Source: Lautropia sp.
GTDB lineage: Bacteria > Pseudomonadota > Gammaproteobacteria > Burkholderiales > Burkholderiaceae_E
Direction: 5' to 3'
DNA: 64,000 bases
NCBI GenBank assembly: GCA_030527825.1
Contig: JAUNAC010000001.1
Span: forward strand, 891,364 to 955,363
The notes below the pieces were generated by a model. The model was given only the letters and a program-made list of their open reading frames with translations, ran no database searches and had not been told where the DNA came from. Positions 8,525-18,139 of the stretch are shown here, in pieces. A program made the position numbers and the translations under genes. How positions within the stretch are numbered: the first letter of the stretch is position 1; every line of letters begins with the position of its first letter.

Positions 8525-9022
8525 TTACAGTGCAGCCAGTGCTGCTGCGTAGTCTGGCTCCTGCTTGATTTCCGGCACCAGCTGGCTGTGCAGTACCTGG
8601 TTGTTTTCATCGAGAACGATGACTGCACGAGCGCACAGCCCTTTCAGAGGGCCGTCTTCGATGTCGACTCCATAGGCCCGCTTGAATTCAGGGTTGCGGA
8701 AGGTGGACAGGGTGATGACGTTTGACAGACCTTCGGCACCACAGAAGCGTGCCTGTGCAAACGGGAGGTCTGCCGAGATGCACAGGACCACCGTGTTGTT
8801 GAGCTTTGATGCATCCTGGTTGAAGTGGCGTACCGAGGCAGCGCAGACGCCGGTGTCGACGCTGGGGAAAATGTTGAGAACCTTGCGCTTCCCGGCATGG
8901 TCTGCCAGTGACGCGTTGCCCATCTCGGCTGTCGTAAGGTTGAAGTCTGGCGCCCTGTTTCCTTTGGCTGGCACCGTACCGCCCACCGTGATGGGTTGAC
9001 CACCGATCGTGACTTTACTCAT
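8525..9022 (-). CDS. tpx: Thiol peroxidase Tpx (atypical 2-Cys peroxiredoxin)
   Basis: A 165-residue protein, full length for Tpx. The peroxidatic cysteine is C60 in PSVDTGVCA and the resolving cysteine is C94 in [11 protein letters not shown]. It reduces H2O2 and organic hydroperoxides using thioredoxin; bacterial Tpx is periplasmic or cytoplasmic, and no signal peptide is seen here. It is monocistronic and convergent with the hydroxyproline operon. Confidence 0.95.
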   Translation of the reverse strand: MSKVTIGGQPITVGGTVPAKGNRAPDFNLTTAEMGNASLADHAGKRKVLNIFPSVDTGVCAASVRHFNQDASKLNNTVVLCISADLPFAQARFCGAEGLSNVITLSTFRNPEFKRAYGVDIEDGPLKGLCARAVIVLDENNQVLHSQLVPEIKQEPDYAAALAAL

Positions 9023-9111
9023 GAGGCTACTCCTGGGACTTTTGCGTAAAAGGGGTGCGCAAGGCGCGACAAGACTTCTTGCGCATCACGGGCATGATAC
9101 TCGGATCCGCT

Positions 9112-10722
9112 TTATTGGCCAGCCATCCGTTTGAAGACGGGGAGGCTATGGCGAGCTTTGGGCAGTTCCTTGCTGAGATATGTCTGCCATGCCTGCATTT
9201 CCTTCACCGCCTGCTGGGCTTCTTTTACGGCTTGCTGGCTGCGGGAGCCGGGGTGTTTGCGGGCCATGCTGATGGCTTTTTTGAGAGCCGCGTCGACAGC
9301 CTTCTGTTGTTGGACGGCGTCTCGCTGGTTTTTTTCGAGCTCCGGGATTTTCCGCTGGGCGCGTGCATATTCTGCTTTCCAGGTCGCGGAAGTATCCAGG
9401 AGCTGGCAGGGTACTGGATCGGAGACGGTGCGATGGGTCATGTCAAAGGTGCTGACGACGCAGGCACCAGGTCGGGACAGGCCGCTGATGCCCTGTACGT
9501 CCGGTGCGATGTGCACGCGGTGCAGCAGGGCGCCGCGTGTGGCATTGGCTGATTCCCAGTTTTTGGTGGTCAGATAGATATCGGTGCCTTTGCTGTTATG
9601 TCGGACGTGGAGATTGGAAGGGGCGTCCTGAAAGGCAATGTTGAGGAACTGGCCAGGTGTGAATGCGGCGCTTGTGGCCGGGAGCGCGGCAACGGTGACC
9701 GTTCGGCTTTCATAGTTGGTGGAAAAGACCTGACCGGATTCTGGGGAGTACCCGATCTCAACGCTGCCGCTGCCCGTCAGCAGGCTGCTGCGGCTGCCGG
9801 TCGCCGGGTCGATGAGCAGCAGATTGGGTTGGGCGCTGACATTGAAGGTGTTGGCCAGCAGCTGTTTGCCCGGGCCGGGCGTGTAGTTGTAGACGTTGAC
9901 GGTGTCGTCGATGCTGGTTTCGGGGGTGACGGCTCCGGTGTCGGGGTTGACCGAGACCAGTTGATGAGAGCCGGTCAGAAGTTGTCCCTGCCAGAGCTGT
10001 AGCGGGATAACGGAACCGACGCCCACAGAGTGGAGGCTAAATCCGGGGGCGTGCTCTCCGGCGGAGGTGTACTTCATGATGTAGCCAGGGTACTGTCTGG
10101 TGTCGAAGACGTTGTAATTGATATAGAAATTGCCGTCATCATCCATCCGGACATAGCGCCCGCGATAGCTTTTGCCTTCAACCGCGGTATCCGCTTTGCG
10201 GCAGCGGCTGGTGCCAGAGGCCAGGTCGATCAGGCTGAAGGCGTTGACATGGGTATGGGTGACAACGGCGTGCTGACCGTCCTTGCTGATGTCCAGCGCA
10301 TGGGCTGCAAAGGGAAGCGGGATCGCGCGTTTGAAGCTCAGTGAGTCAGCGTCCAGCGCGACCAGGGCTCCCGGGGTGACTCCGGGAACCATTTTCCCGC
10401 CAAAGGTGGCGTAGAGCGTGCCTGCGTGTTCCTGCAGCTGGTAGAAGCCGGAAATGTAGACGGGCTCTGCGCGACGCGAGGCTTTGGTCTTTGCCGCAGG
10501 GGTCTGGCTTTTCTGATCGGGAATCAGACCGTAGTTGTCACCGCGGCTGGCCCACTGGGGATCGTATTTTTTCAGTGTGCTGCAGTCAACGGCGGGCTTG
10601 AAGGCCGTTGATGGAATGCCGGCGGGAGCGCCAGGGGCGTGCTGTGTGGGATGTGAATGCGCTGAAGCATGGTGCATGCTCAGCGTCAGGGCGAGGAACA
10701 GGGAGGTGCGGCTGGGGGACAT
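9112..10722 (-). CDS. Secreted protein with propeller-like repeats and C-terminal coiled coil, function unknown
   Basis: A 536-residue protein starting MSPSRTSLFLALTLSMHHASAHS, which reads as a signal peptide, behind an AAGGA site with 6-nt spacing. A longer open frame upstream is not preferred. Residues about 80-430 hold repeated short strands with turns such as LVALDADSLSFKRAIPLP, LVSVNPDTGAVTPE and LLLIDPATGSRSSLL. These resemble YncE/YVTN-type beta-propeller blades and suggest a surface or periplasmic propeller. The last 110 residues are charged and helical (ELEKNQRDAVQQQKAVDAALKKA and QQAVKEAQQAVKEM), probably a coiled coil. The N-terminal mature part is rich in His, Pro and Ala. A Fur-like site lies about 50 bp upstream, so an iron-related role is possible. 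I do not recognise a named family. Confidence 0.65.
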   Translation of the reverse strand: MSPSRTSLFLALTLSMHHASAHSHPTQHAPGAPAGIPSTAFKPAVDCSTLKKYDPQWASRGDNYGLIPDQKSQTPAAKTKASRRAEPVYISGFYQLQEHAGTLYATFGGKMVPGVTPGALVALDADSLSFKRAIPLPFAAHALDISKDGQHAVVTHTHVNAFSLIDLASGTSRCRKADTAVEGKSYRGRYVRMDDDGNFYINYNVFDTRQYPGYIMKYTSAGEHAPGFSLHSVGVGSVIPLQLWQGQLLTGSHQLVSVNPDTGAVTPETSIDDTVNVYNYTPGPGKQLLANTFNVSAQPNLLLIDPATGSRSSLLTGSGSVEIGYSPESGQVFSTNYESRTVTVAALPATSAAFTPGQFLNIAFQDAPSNLHVRHNSKGTDIYLTTKNWESANATRGALLHRVHIAPDVQGISGLSRPGACVVSTFDMTHRTVSDPVPCQLLDTSATWKAEYARAQRKIPELEKNQRDAVQQQKAVDAALKKAISMARKHPGSRSQQAVKEAQQAVKEMQAWQTYLSKELPKARHSLPVFKRMAGQ

Positions 10723-11385
10723 GGAAAATCCTTGCAGGGCAGGTATGAAAATGGGATGAACGGTTGCTACTAATAATGATAAGGATTTGTAATCAGTATA
10801 CTGTGATGTGTTGAAGGTGATAGCAAAGCCGCGCCGCCCATAGGTGAATCCGGATGTTGATGCCCTGCCTGGTGGGTGGGGACTGGCAGCCATGCCCGGG
10901 AGGGTCTTTGGGTATTCGCCGCAGGCGCTGCCTACGGGTTCTTTGGTGAGCGCCAGATGCGGCTCGGGAACATTCCCTGGTACACAGGAATTCCAGGTAT
11001 TCGGTCAGCGCAGGGTCAGGAAGTCTTGGTGACGGATCCAATGGCGTTCGCGACCATATGCGGGGACACGGGGGGCCGCTCGAAGGCCCGTTATGGGAGC
11101 CGGCTTGGTGCAACGGAATATACGGAGATACGGAGGTGTGTTGCGCCGGCAGCAGGGGCTTCTCAGGCGATTATGCGGGAGCTGTATCCCGCAGATGCCG
11201 TCACACATGAAGCAGCGCTGCTGAACAGGCGTAGGGTAATTTTCAGTGCGCGTCACTTGGAGGTCATGTCCAGAAGCTGTCCGCTCCGCCGGACTCGACG
11301 ATTTCCGCATTGCTGATATATGGGGGGATGTGTTCAGCGTGTACTGGATCATCGAGACAGGCGGTTTTATCTCTCACTGGAGAAG
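10723..11385. other. Intergenic region with no convincing gene
   Basis: Apart from the Fur-like site at 10772-10790 I see nothing here that I can assign. Several short frames are open on both strands, but none has a ribosome site with recognisable protein content. Confidence 0.5.
10772..10790 (-). promoter_or_regulatory. Fur-like box upstream of the secreted propeller-like protein
   Basis: The plus strand reads AATAATGATAAGGATTTGT. It matches 10 consecutive bases (ATAATGATAA) and 13 of 19 in total of the Fur consensus GATAATGATAATCATTATC. It lies about 50 bp upstream of the start at 10722, where a repressor would be expected to act. Confidence 0.45.
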
Positions 11386-12885
11386 CTATGGTTTCAGTCG
11401 ATCGAGAATCAGCTTGCATGCTGCATCCAGTGCCTTGTCACGGGCCAGTCCATAGCGCAGGTAAAATTCGGGGACTGGGTCAACGCGGATGTCAACCGGT
11501 ACGCCGACGCCATCGAATAGCTTGCCGTCGGCCTGATAGGAAATCATGGATCCCATGCGAACCATGGTTTTCCCGTCACTGAGCGTGTCGTTCACTACGC
11601 GTGCGCTACCGCCTCCGCTGGGGGTGCCAATGATCGTGACATTCGAAAGGCTGCGCATGCCCGCCATGAAGATATCAGCGGCACTGAATATGTATTCGTT
11701 ACTCAGCACAACAACTGGTTTGTCAAAATGGTAAATGCCGGGATGCTGTTCCCGGTCCAGAACCAGATAGTGCCAGTCGCTGAATTCCTCGGAAGGCGGG
11801 ATCCATTTGGGAGAAAAGCCAAGCCTGAATTTCGCGATAGCGGACTTCTCCCGACTGCTCCAGTGAGGGTCGTTTTCGCGATACATGAAGCGGCTTGTCA
11901 GGTGATCGTAGTCAAAGTCCTTGAATTTCCGATAACGCGCTGCATTTATAACGTGTGGCTCGTCATGCGGAGATGCCAGATAGGAATACATTCTGCGCAA
12001 AGCTTCCCGGCTACCGCCTCCGTTATTTCTGACATCAATCACAAGGCCGTTTGCGCCACGGAATGTTTGCATCCAGCGATCTATTTCGCCGGCGGCAGCA
12101 TCGTCCATGCGAGCAATGCGAAGGTAGCCGATTTTCCCGTCAGCCAACCAGCGTGAGGGACCCAGCGACCTTTCGGTTGCCGGGTTTTTCTTGATGTGGC
12201 GGGAGTGTTCTCCAAATTGCAGTTTGACGGGGTAGGATTTTTTGTCCCCGTTTTCTGAGCTGAGAACGACTTCTACCTCATCTTTCTGTGAAAACCCACC
12301 GACTTTCTGAAGGAACCTGAAATTCCGGCTCAGCATTCTTGCTCCTCGGCCCTGAACAAGCTGCGGGGATCCTTTTGCAATATAGCGTGATGCCAATTCC
12401 AGCCAGGTTGATACCGGCTTTCCATCAATGCTTTCTAAAAAGGGGTGGTCAGCATCCAATAATGCGCTATAGTCTGACTTGACAACGGCCAGATGAGAGC
12501 CGACGGGGCCAAACAGGAGAGGAAGGGATCCGTCCGGATACTGGGCACTGGAGACTCTGGCGTGCCCATCAATGCCAAGCATTAAAATGCGCTGGAATTC
12601 AATCTGAAGATCGTCATCGGTTAATGGAGCGCGTGATATTTTGTTTTTGAGATCCTGTATCTCGGTGTTAAAGTTTACTGCACCGGCATGATAATATGAC
12701 CATCGCTGCTTGAGTGCCTGGCCGAATTCGTCAACCAGCGCTTGCTGTTCATCCATAATCGATCGTTGTGTGGCTTTCATCATTGATCTGGATGGCTCTT
12801 CGTGGCCGGGTGTATAGGATGTGCAAGCAGCGGGTAGGCATGCAATGGCCAGGAGCCCTTTCGATAAAATCCTTGTGATTTTCAT
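11386..12885 (-). CDS. S41-family (tail-specific) peptidase, probable lipoprotein or exported
   Basis: 499 residues. The N-terminus MKITRILSKGLLAIACLPAAC is signal-like, with a possible but atypical lipobox (PAAC). The C-terminal half carries S41 landmarks: GKIGYLRIARMDD, GLVIDVRNNGGGSREAL, the nucleophile loop SNEYIFSAADIFMAG, and TIIGTPSGGGSARVV. No obvious PDZ domain is visible between residues 60 and 230. It follows the TonB receptor on the same strand (257 bp apart), so the two could share a role in nutrient or peptide acquisition, but that is inference. The start lacks a good Shine-Dalgarno; the upstream DNA is AT-rich. Confidence 0.8.
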   Translation of the reverse strand: MKITRILSKGLLAIACLPAACTSYTPGHEEPSRSMMKATQRSIMDEQQALVDEFGQALKQRWSYYHAGAVNFNTEIQDLKNKISRAPLTDDDLQIEFQRILMLGIDGHARVSSAQYPDGSLPLLFGPVGSHLAVVKSDYSALLDADHPFLESIDGKPVSTWLELASRYIAKGSPQLVQGRGARMLSRNFRFLQKVGGFSQKDEVEVVLSSENGDKKSYPVKLQFGEHSRHIKKNPATERSLGPSRWLADGKIGYLRIARMDDAAAGEIDRWMQTFRGANGLVIDVRNNGGGSREALRRMYSYLASPHDEPHVINAARYRKFKDFDYDHLTSRFMYRENDPHWSSREKSAIAKFRLGFSPKWIPPSEEFSDWHYLVLDREQHPGIYHFDKPVVVLSNEYIFSAADIFMAGMRSLSNVTIIGTPSGGGSARVVNDTLSDGKTMVRMGSMISYQADGKLFDGVGVPVDIRVDPVPEFYLRYGLARDKALDAACKLILDRLKP

Positions 12886-13073
12886 GAGCTATTTATTATT
12901 TTGAATTCGTTCGTTGAGTGTTGCTGCCTTGGCAGGCAGTGCTCCCCTCAGTGGGAGATGTGAGTCAGCTTGCTTTCTGTATTAATTTATATGCTGCTTC
13001 ATTTGGAAGTTCCGATGTCGATGGACTCTGTGGCACGTGTTTCTGTGCCGTGATGTCATGATCATTGCCACTG

Positions 13074-13117
13074 GAAGCGTGCCGTCTTATCTGGAGGCAC
13101 GCTTCTGATTTTTTGTC
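13074..13117. terminator. Strong hairpin between TonB receptor and S41 peptidase genes
   Basis: A perfect 10-bp stem (GAAGCGTGCC at 13074-13083 with GGCACGCTTC at 13096-13105) has a 12-nt loop. It is followed on the plus strand by a T-rich run (TGATTTTTTG). It lies about 40 bp past the TonB receptor stop. On the minus strand, where the receptor is read, there is no U-run after the stem, so it may act only as a 3' end stabiliser for that gene. Confidence 0.55.
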
Positions 13118-13142
13118 GGTTTACTTCATGAGCCTGGCCTGG

Positions 13143-15647
13143 TCAGAAGTCATACCTGAGTGTGGCGTTGATGTTTCTTGGTGCGCCGTAGGTATGCTCA
13201 TACAGATTTGTTCGATATGCCTTGTCGAACAGGTTTTCAATGTTGAGCATGAGGCTGAGATTTCCAGTAAATCTGTAGCCGAGCATTAAATCGAAGACCG
13301 CATAGCCTTTTTGTGAGTAGAGAGCGCGCAAAGATTCAATCTCCCCGCTGTCATACGTCTTGCTCTGCCAGGTGGCACCGCCACCGAGTGTCAGTTGCTG
13401 TAGGTTGGTGGGGCTCCAGCTGGTAAATAGCTTGAAGAAATCCCGGGGTTGCTGTGAATTCAGCAGGGTGTGGTTGCTGTCATATGTGCGCATGCGGGTG
13501 AATCCGCCCTGAATTTTCCAGCGGGGGCGGATTTCCCCTTCTATCTCCAGCTCCCAGCCGCGCCCCTTGACATTGTCTATCCCTACATATGCGGTATGCA
13601 GGCCATCAGGAGTGCGTTTGTTGCCATCAGGCACAGCCAGGTTGTCGCGTTTGACCTGGAACACGGATATGCTGGCATTCAGTCGGCCACCGTACCACTC
13701 GCCTTTTAGCCCAGCCTCCACATTGCTGCCAACTTCAGGATCGAGCTGGTGGCCCAACACGTCCTGGGCGTTTTGCACTTTGAAAATGGAGGTGTAACTG
13801 GCGTAGGGTGAAAGATTGTCCGTGGCATCGAACACGATCCCGTAATATGGTGTGAATACGCCGTGCTCTCTGAGGTGCTGGACATCGTTAAAGGTTCGGT
13901 TTTCGTATTTGTTGCTCCAGTTGCTCCAGCGCGTCCCGGCGAGCAGTGACAATTTATCGGTTGCACGGAAGCGGCTTGATACGAACACTGCAGACTGCTT
14001 GGTTTTATTGGTGATCGGGGCGTTTTTGACGTTGGCCCAATTGGGGCGTGGAGACTGCCTGTTCCACGTGTAGATATTTAGGTGTCGCCGGATCGTTCTG
14101 AGGTAGGTTGGGGTGTCTGTTTTGGATTGGTTTGCAATCAATCCGATCGAAAGTTCATGTTTTCTGTCAAGTAGATGATACTGTCCATCCACTTTGAGGG
14201 TTACTGAGTCGGAGCTGCTGTCAGAACGCGTTTTGAGCATTTCCAAGTCAAAGTCACCATTTCTGCGCGGCAGGTGCTGTCGGCGCTGTCCGCCCTTCTC
14301 GCTGTCATAGGTGAGTTCGTAATGGCTGTAATTGAACGAGGCTTTCCAGTCGTCCGCTATGCGGTAGGTGATTGCGCCCGAGCCACCAACCCGCTTGCTC
14401 TCGAAATAGCTCCAATCGACTTGCGGGTTACTTCTGCGGCTAAAAAACAATGGGGTGCCATCTCGGGCTGCAATGGCATAACCGTTGCCCCCGGCGCCAC
14501 CTGTACTGTGATTGCGGTTTGCATCCAGTTGCAGGGTAGCCAGCAGGCGGTTCGTCAAGTCAGTTTCCAAAACCCCGTAGCTTGAAATTTTGTTGTATCG
14601 GTAGCCTTCGTGCCAATCGCCTCCGGCGTCGTAGGTGCTGACCAGTCGCCCTCGTAGCTGACCTGACTGACTCAGTGGGCCGCCAATGTCCACGGTAGTC
14701 CGGTGTTGGCCCCAGTGGCCGGCTGACTGGGACAGCGATCCCAGAAGTTCCCGGGTTGGCCGCTTGTGTGTGAGCGCGACCGTCCCTGATGGTTCGCCTG
14801 CACCGCTGAGCAAACCCGTTGCACCACGCACTACAGTGACAGTTTCGTAAGCGGCAGAGTCAATGGATGACAGACCCTGGTAGGCATCTTGCGATACGGC
14901 TGCACTGGCAGTTGGCGCCCCGTCAAGCATATAGTTCTGCAAGAGATAGCCACGGGAATAAATCTCGTCGATACCGCCGACCGAGGGTTTTGAAATGCTG
15001 ATGATGCCTGGTGCCTGTGCCACGGCAGAAGCCACATTGGTGATGTTGGCATCTTCCATCAAGTTGCTTGTTATGACGGAGATGGACTGTGGTGTCTGAC
15101 GCGTGGACAACGTCATGCCTGTGGCTGCATTAATGCTGTTGGAAGCGTAATTTCGTGCCGCAACTACATTCACAGTATCAAGAACATAAACATCCGAATT
15201 TGCCGATTTTGATTTTGTAGCCGGCATGCCCAGCGTGTAGCTGCCATCGCCTGATGGTGCTGCCTGTAAGCCGGTGCCATCCAGCAATTGGTGCAATGCC
15301 GCGTCGTGGTTGGACGCCCCGACCACGCCACGTGTTGTGAGCTTGTTGATGGAGGCGGGATCGTATTTCAGTTTGATGCCCGTCTCGAGACTGAATTGAA
15401 GGAGCGCCTGACTGAGTGGGCCTGCAGGAATTTCCAATGGATGGACGTCACTTGCAGACGGAATGGCAGGGGATGCGCTAACGCTCGCCGCTGGAAGTAC
15501 CGTGTTGATAATCGCAATGCTGCTCAGAAGCGTATGAATCACGGATGCTGATCGTTTGCGAGCAAATTGGACAGCAACGACAGGCTCCGGACTGAGCGTG
15601 AACCGCTTTCCAGCACGTAATGCATGGGAACGGATTGAGAGGGGCAT
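13143..15647 (-). CDS. TonB-dependent siderophore receptor with N-terminal STN signalling domain
   Basis: An 834-residue outer-membrane receptor. After a long signal region (to about residue 60, ending SVSASPA) comes an STN domain with LEIPAGPLSQALLQFSLETGIKL and LHQLLDGTGLQ. Then follows a TonB-box-like VYVLDTVNVVA and the plug with RQTPQSISVITSNLMED. The barrel ends in NINATLRYDF with a terminal Phe as usual. An STN domain normally signals to a FecR-type anti-sigma factor, but no fecI/fecR pair is present in this window. A Fur-like site lies about 50 bp upstream. The ligand, probably a ferric siderophore, cannot be told from sequence. Confidence 0.9.
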   Translation of the reverse strand: MPLSIRSHALRAGKRFTLSPEPVVAVQFARKRSASVIHTLLSSIAIINTVLPAASVSASPAIPSASDVHPLEIPAGPLSQALLQFSLETGIKLKYDPASINKLTTRGVVGASNHDAALHQLLDGTGLQAAPSGDGSYTLGMPATKSKSANSDVYVLDTVNVVAARNYASNSINAATGMTLSTRQTPQSISVITSNLMEDANITNVASAVAQAPGIISISKPSVGGIDEIYSRGYLLQNYMLDGAPTASAAVSQDAYQGLSSIDSAAYETVTVVRGATGLLSGAGEPSGTVALTHKRPTRELLGSLSQSAGHWGQHRTTVDIGGPLSQSGQLRGRLVSTYDAGGDWHEGYRYNKISSYGVLETDLTNRLLATLQLDANRNHSTGGAGGNGYAIAARDGTPLFFSRRSNPQVDWSYFESKRVGGSGAITYRIADDWKASFNYSHYELTYDSEKGGQRRQHLPRRNGDFDLEMLKTRSDSSSDSVTLKVDGQYHLLDRKHELSIGLIANQSKTDTPTYLRTIRRHLNIYTWNRQSPRPNWANVKNAPITNKTKQSAVFVSSRFRATDKLSLLAGTRWSNWSNKYENRTFNDVQHLREHGVFTPYYGIVFDATDNLSPYASYTSIFKVQNAQDVLGHQLDPEVGSNVEAGLKGEWYGGRLNASISVFQVKRDNLAVPDGNKRTPDGLHTAYVGIDNVKGRGWELEIEGEIRPRWKIQGGFTRMRTYDSNHTLLNSQQPRDFFKLFTSWSPTNLQQLTLGGGATWQSKTYDSGEIESLRALYSQKGYAVFDLMLGYRFTGNLSLMLNIENLFDKAYRTNLYEHTYGAPRNINATLRYDF

Positions 15648-15695
15648 ATGGAACCTTCAAGGGTATAAGTAATAACAGGCAATCAGGGCAGAAAT

Positions 15696-15714
15696 TCTAA
15701 TGCTAATGATTCTT
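15696..15714 (-). promoter_or_regulatory. Fur-like box upstream of the TonB-dependent receptor
   Basis: The plus strand TCTAATGCTAATGATTCTT matches 13 of 19 positions of the Fur consensus, counted by eye, and has the repeated TAAT hexamer pattern. It lies about 50 bp upstream of the receptor start. Iron-repressed control of the receptor is the natural reading. Confidence 0.5.
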
Positions 15715-16086
15715 AATACAATGAAACGCCAAAAACTGTCCTTCAATTGACATTTTGTATTCTTGGTTCTTTCGGCTGTTCCTGATCACCCAACCTGGCC
15801 GCAGCGCATACGGATGCAGTTTGCCCGTTGGGTGGCTGCTTAAGCCTAAAGTATGGGAATCAGTCCTGCGAAGTCAATTGCCCGGAATATCGCAGTGGTT
15901 TGGGGGGGACATTTTGCCGACGAATGGCAGTCGGCCGGGGGACGCAACAATGAATTGGACATGCCTGTCTGAAACTGCTGCAGACAGTCAGGGGGCATCT
16001 GCGTCCAGTCCTGAGGGCCTGGTTTTTCGTGATGATTGTGCAGGCGTCATGTTCAGATTTGATCGCCCGTTGCCGATAGCGGCAAT

Positions 16087-16116
16087 CAGGTGATCATTTC
16101 ACAGGTGATCATTTCA
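16087..16116. repeat. 15-bp perfect tandem duplication
   Basis: CAGGTGATCATTTCA occurs twice in direct succession and is followed by GGTG, the start of a third partial copy. It lies in non-coding DNA and contains the palindrome TGATCA in each copy. No function is evident. Confidence 0.8.
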
Positions 16117-16345
16117 GGTGGGTGTCTGCGCCTGTTTCTGAACGGCCTGTGATGCCAGACTCAATGAATGGAAGTTAAGTGGGCAGAAAGCTGGATGCTA
16201 TGCCACATGCTCGATTTGTGGTGGTAACTCGAGGCTGGTTCTGGCTTCCCGTTCGAGGGTATGGTTGTCTGTATTGGGGACGAGGCATGTCACCCATCTG
16301 TGTCCGGGCCTACGCCAGACAACCCATGTGCTTGATGTTTCCAGC

Positions 16346-16422
16346 TGGTCGGGGTGAGAGGATTCGAACCTCCGGCCTCTACGTCCCGAACGTAGCGCTC
16401 TACCAGGCTAAGCTACACCCCG
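16346..16422 (-). tRNA. tRNA-Pro (anticodon CGG)
   Basis: On the minus strand the gene begins CGGGGTGTAGCTTAGCCTGG and ends in CACCCCG-A-CCA, so the 3' CCA is encoded. The 7-bp acceptor stem is perfect. The anticodon arm CTACG/CGTAG encloses the loop TTCGGGA, giving anticodon CGG. The T arm carries GGTTCGAATCC. Total length is 77 nt with CCA. Confidence 0.97.
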
Positions 16423-16440
16423 ACTGCCCTGCTGCAAACT

Positions 16441-17511
16441 TCACTTGTTTCGCGATACAGAGTAAGACGCCAAGTATAGCAGAGCTTCAAGATATTGGGA
16501 TGCCGGCATGTCGGCCAGTGCTTCACGGGCGCGTTGGGATTCCTGCTCGGCAAGGCGACGGGCGTAGCCAAGGGCGTCGCAGCGCTGGATGGCCTGATGA
16601 ATGAGGTCGAAGTGTTCGGTTTCACCAGTGAGAATGGCCTGTCGGACAATATCCCTGTCTTCTGGCGAGCCGATTTCCATAACCCGGATGAGTGGCAGTG
16701 TGGCCTTGCCCTCGCGCAGGTCATCGCCGATGTTCTTGCCCATGGTTTCCCGTTCACCGGAATAGTCCAGCACGTCATCAATGATCTGAAAGGCGGTACC
16801 GAGATGACGGCCATAGGTGGCAGCCGCTTCTTCCAGGGTCGGCGTGGCACCTGCCAATATGGCGCCGATGCGCGCCGATGCTTCAAATAGCTTGGCGGTC
16901 TTGAATCGGATGACCTGCAGGTAGGCGGCTTCGTCGACGTCGGGGTCGTTGCAGTTGAGAAGCTGGAGTACTTCGCCTTCGGCGATGACGTTGGTCGCGT
17001 CAGCCAGGGTCTTGAGGACGCTGAGCTGCTCGACTTCCACCATCATCTGGAATGAACGGGAATAGAGAAAGTCTCCGACCAGGACAGATGCGGCATTGCC
17101 GAACTGGGCGTTGGCGGTGGGGGCTCCCCGCCGCAAGGTAGATTCATCGACGATGTCGTCATGCAGCAGCGTGGCGGTGTGGATGAACTCCACGACTGCG
17201 GCCATCAGCCAATGATGTCCCAGGGCACGCTGGGCGTCGCTTTGTCCGTAGCCTAGCGCACGGGCAAAGACGGTCAGGAGTACGGGTCGGAGCCGCTTGC
17301 CACCGGCGCCGATGATATAGCTGGCGATGGTGCGTATGAGGGCGACGGGGCTGTCGAGACGTTCCTTGATGACCCGATCGACTTCGGCGAGATCGTCAGA
17401 GATGATCGGGTATGCGTCGTAGGGTTTCAAGATGGACGAGGGGTTGCGTTGACCTGACCAAGGTGTCCGGATCGCTGGCACCCGTATGGGGCAGGAGGCG
17501 GACGTCGCCAT
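16441..17511 (-). CDS. ispB: Octaprenyl diphosphate synthase (polyprenyl synthetase)
   Basis: A trans-isoprenyl diphosphate synthase making the quinone side chain. The first aspartate-rich motif is LLHDDIVDES and the second is FQIIDDVLDYSG; GAGGKRLRP is the diphosphate-binding lysine/arginine segment. The protein is 356 residues from the ATG at 17511. The first 30 residues are not family-like, and a TTG at about 17430 (giving MKPYDAYPII) would produce a more typical N-terminus, so the start is uncertain. It is divergent from rplU, the usual betaproteobacterial arrangement, and is followed by tRNA-Pro. Confidence 0.93.
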   Translation of the reverse strand: MATSASCPIRVPAIRTPWSGQRNPSSILKPYDAYPIISDDLAEVDRVIKERLDSPVALIRTIASYIIGAGGKRLRPVLLTVFARALGYGQSDAQRALGHHWLMAAVVEFIHTATLLHDDIVDESTLRRGAPTANAQFGNAASVLVGDFLYSRSFQMMVEVEQLSVLKTLADATNVIAEGEVLQLLNCNDPDVDEAAYLQVIRFKTAKLFEASARIGAILAGATPTLEEAAATYGRHLGTAFQIIDDVLDYSGERETMGKNIGDDLREGKATLPLIRVMEIGSPEDRDIVRQAILTGETEHFDLIHQAIQRCDALGYARRLAEQESQRAREALADMPASQYLEALLYLASYSVSRNK

Positions 17512-17637
17512 GACACCATGATGGTAAACAGGGCGGCCCTGGAAAAGCTCTGATTATATGGGCGTATGGCCGAGACCGATGAGCTGTCGCAGATTTTGGT
17601 GCGGCTGGACGGTTTGCCCCGGTCGGGCGGCCCATGT

Positions 17638-17667
17638 TTGACTGGTAATGGATGAGGATTCTATAAT
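17638..17667 (+). promoter_or_regulatory. Sigma-70 promoter of rplU-rpmA
   Basis: TTGACT (17638-17643) and TATAAT (17662-17667) are separated by 18 bp. They lie about 50 bp upstream of the rplU start. A strong constitutive promoter is expected for ribosomal protein genes. Confidence 0.7.
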
Positions 17668-17716
17668 TCCAGGTTGCGTCCTCCCGGGTGGGATGGCGCG
17701 TCATTTGGAGGTTTCC

Positions 17717-18067
17717 ATGTACGCGGTCATAAAAACCGGCGGCAAGCAATACAAGGTTGCTGCTGGCGAAAAAATCAAGGTAGAACAGATATCCGCAGAC
17801 ATCGGGGCCGGCATCGAAATCGATCAGGTACTGGCCGTCTATGACGGTGATCAGGTGAAGATCGGGGCGCCGCTAGTGGGGGGTGCAAGTGTGTCGGCTG
17901 TCGTGCTGTCTCAAGGACGTCACAAGAAAGTGCGCATTTTCAAGATGCGCCGGCGCAAGCACTATCAGAAGCGCCAGGGACATCGCCAGAATTACACGGA
18001 ACTGTTCATCACTCAGGTATCGTCTGAGCTGGGAACGGCCAAGGCCGAGGCGCCCGCAGCAGCCTGA
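17717..18067 (+). CDS. rplU: 50S ribosomal protein bL21
   Basis: 116 residues beginning [20 protein letters not shown], the conserved bL21 N-terminus, behind GGAG at 17707-17710. The frame is open upstream, but the ribosome site and family alignment fix this start. The central [19 protein letters not shown] segment binds 23S rRNA. A short Ala-rich tail follows residue 103. It is paired with rpmA 72 bp downstream. Confidence 0.98.
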   Translation: MYAVIKTGGKQYKVAAGEKIKVEQISADIGAGIEIDQVLAVYDGDQVKIGAPLVGGASVSAVVLSQGRHKKVRIFKMRRRKHYQKRQGHRQNYTELFITQVSSELGTAKAEAPAAA

Positions 18068-18139
18068 GGGCTGCCGGGTCAGATCAACCAAACCCTGTCT
18101 TTGTTTCGGTGACAGGGCATTTCGTGCAGGTAATCAGAC

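Larger units (their letters stand above)
15648..16345. other. Intergenic region between TonB receptor and tRNA-Pro
   Basis: It holds a Fur-like site near the receptor and a 15-bp tandem duplication (16087-16116). Short open frames exist on the plus strand (for example 15755-16093), but I see no recognisable protein in them. Confidence 0.5.

Noticed and set aside
10876..11352. Open frames of 115-146 codons on both strands
   Set aside because: No recognisable protein content, no ribosome sites and no consistent codon bias; treated as non-coding.
16087..16116. 15-bp tandem duplication as a regulatory site or att site
   Set aside because: Although close to a tRNA gene, it is not identical to the tRNA 3' end and no integrase or island boundary is present.
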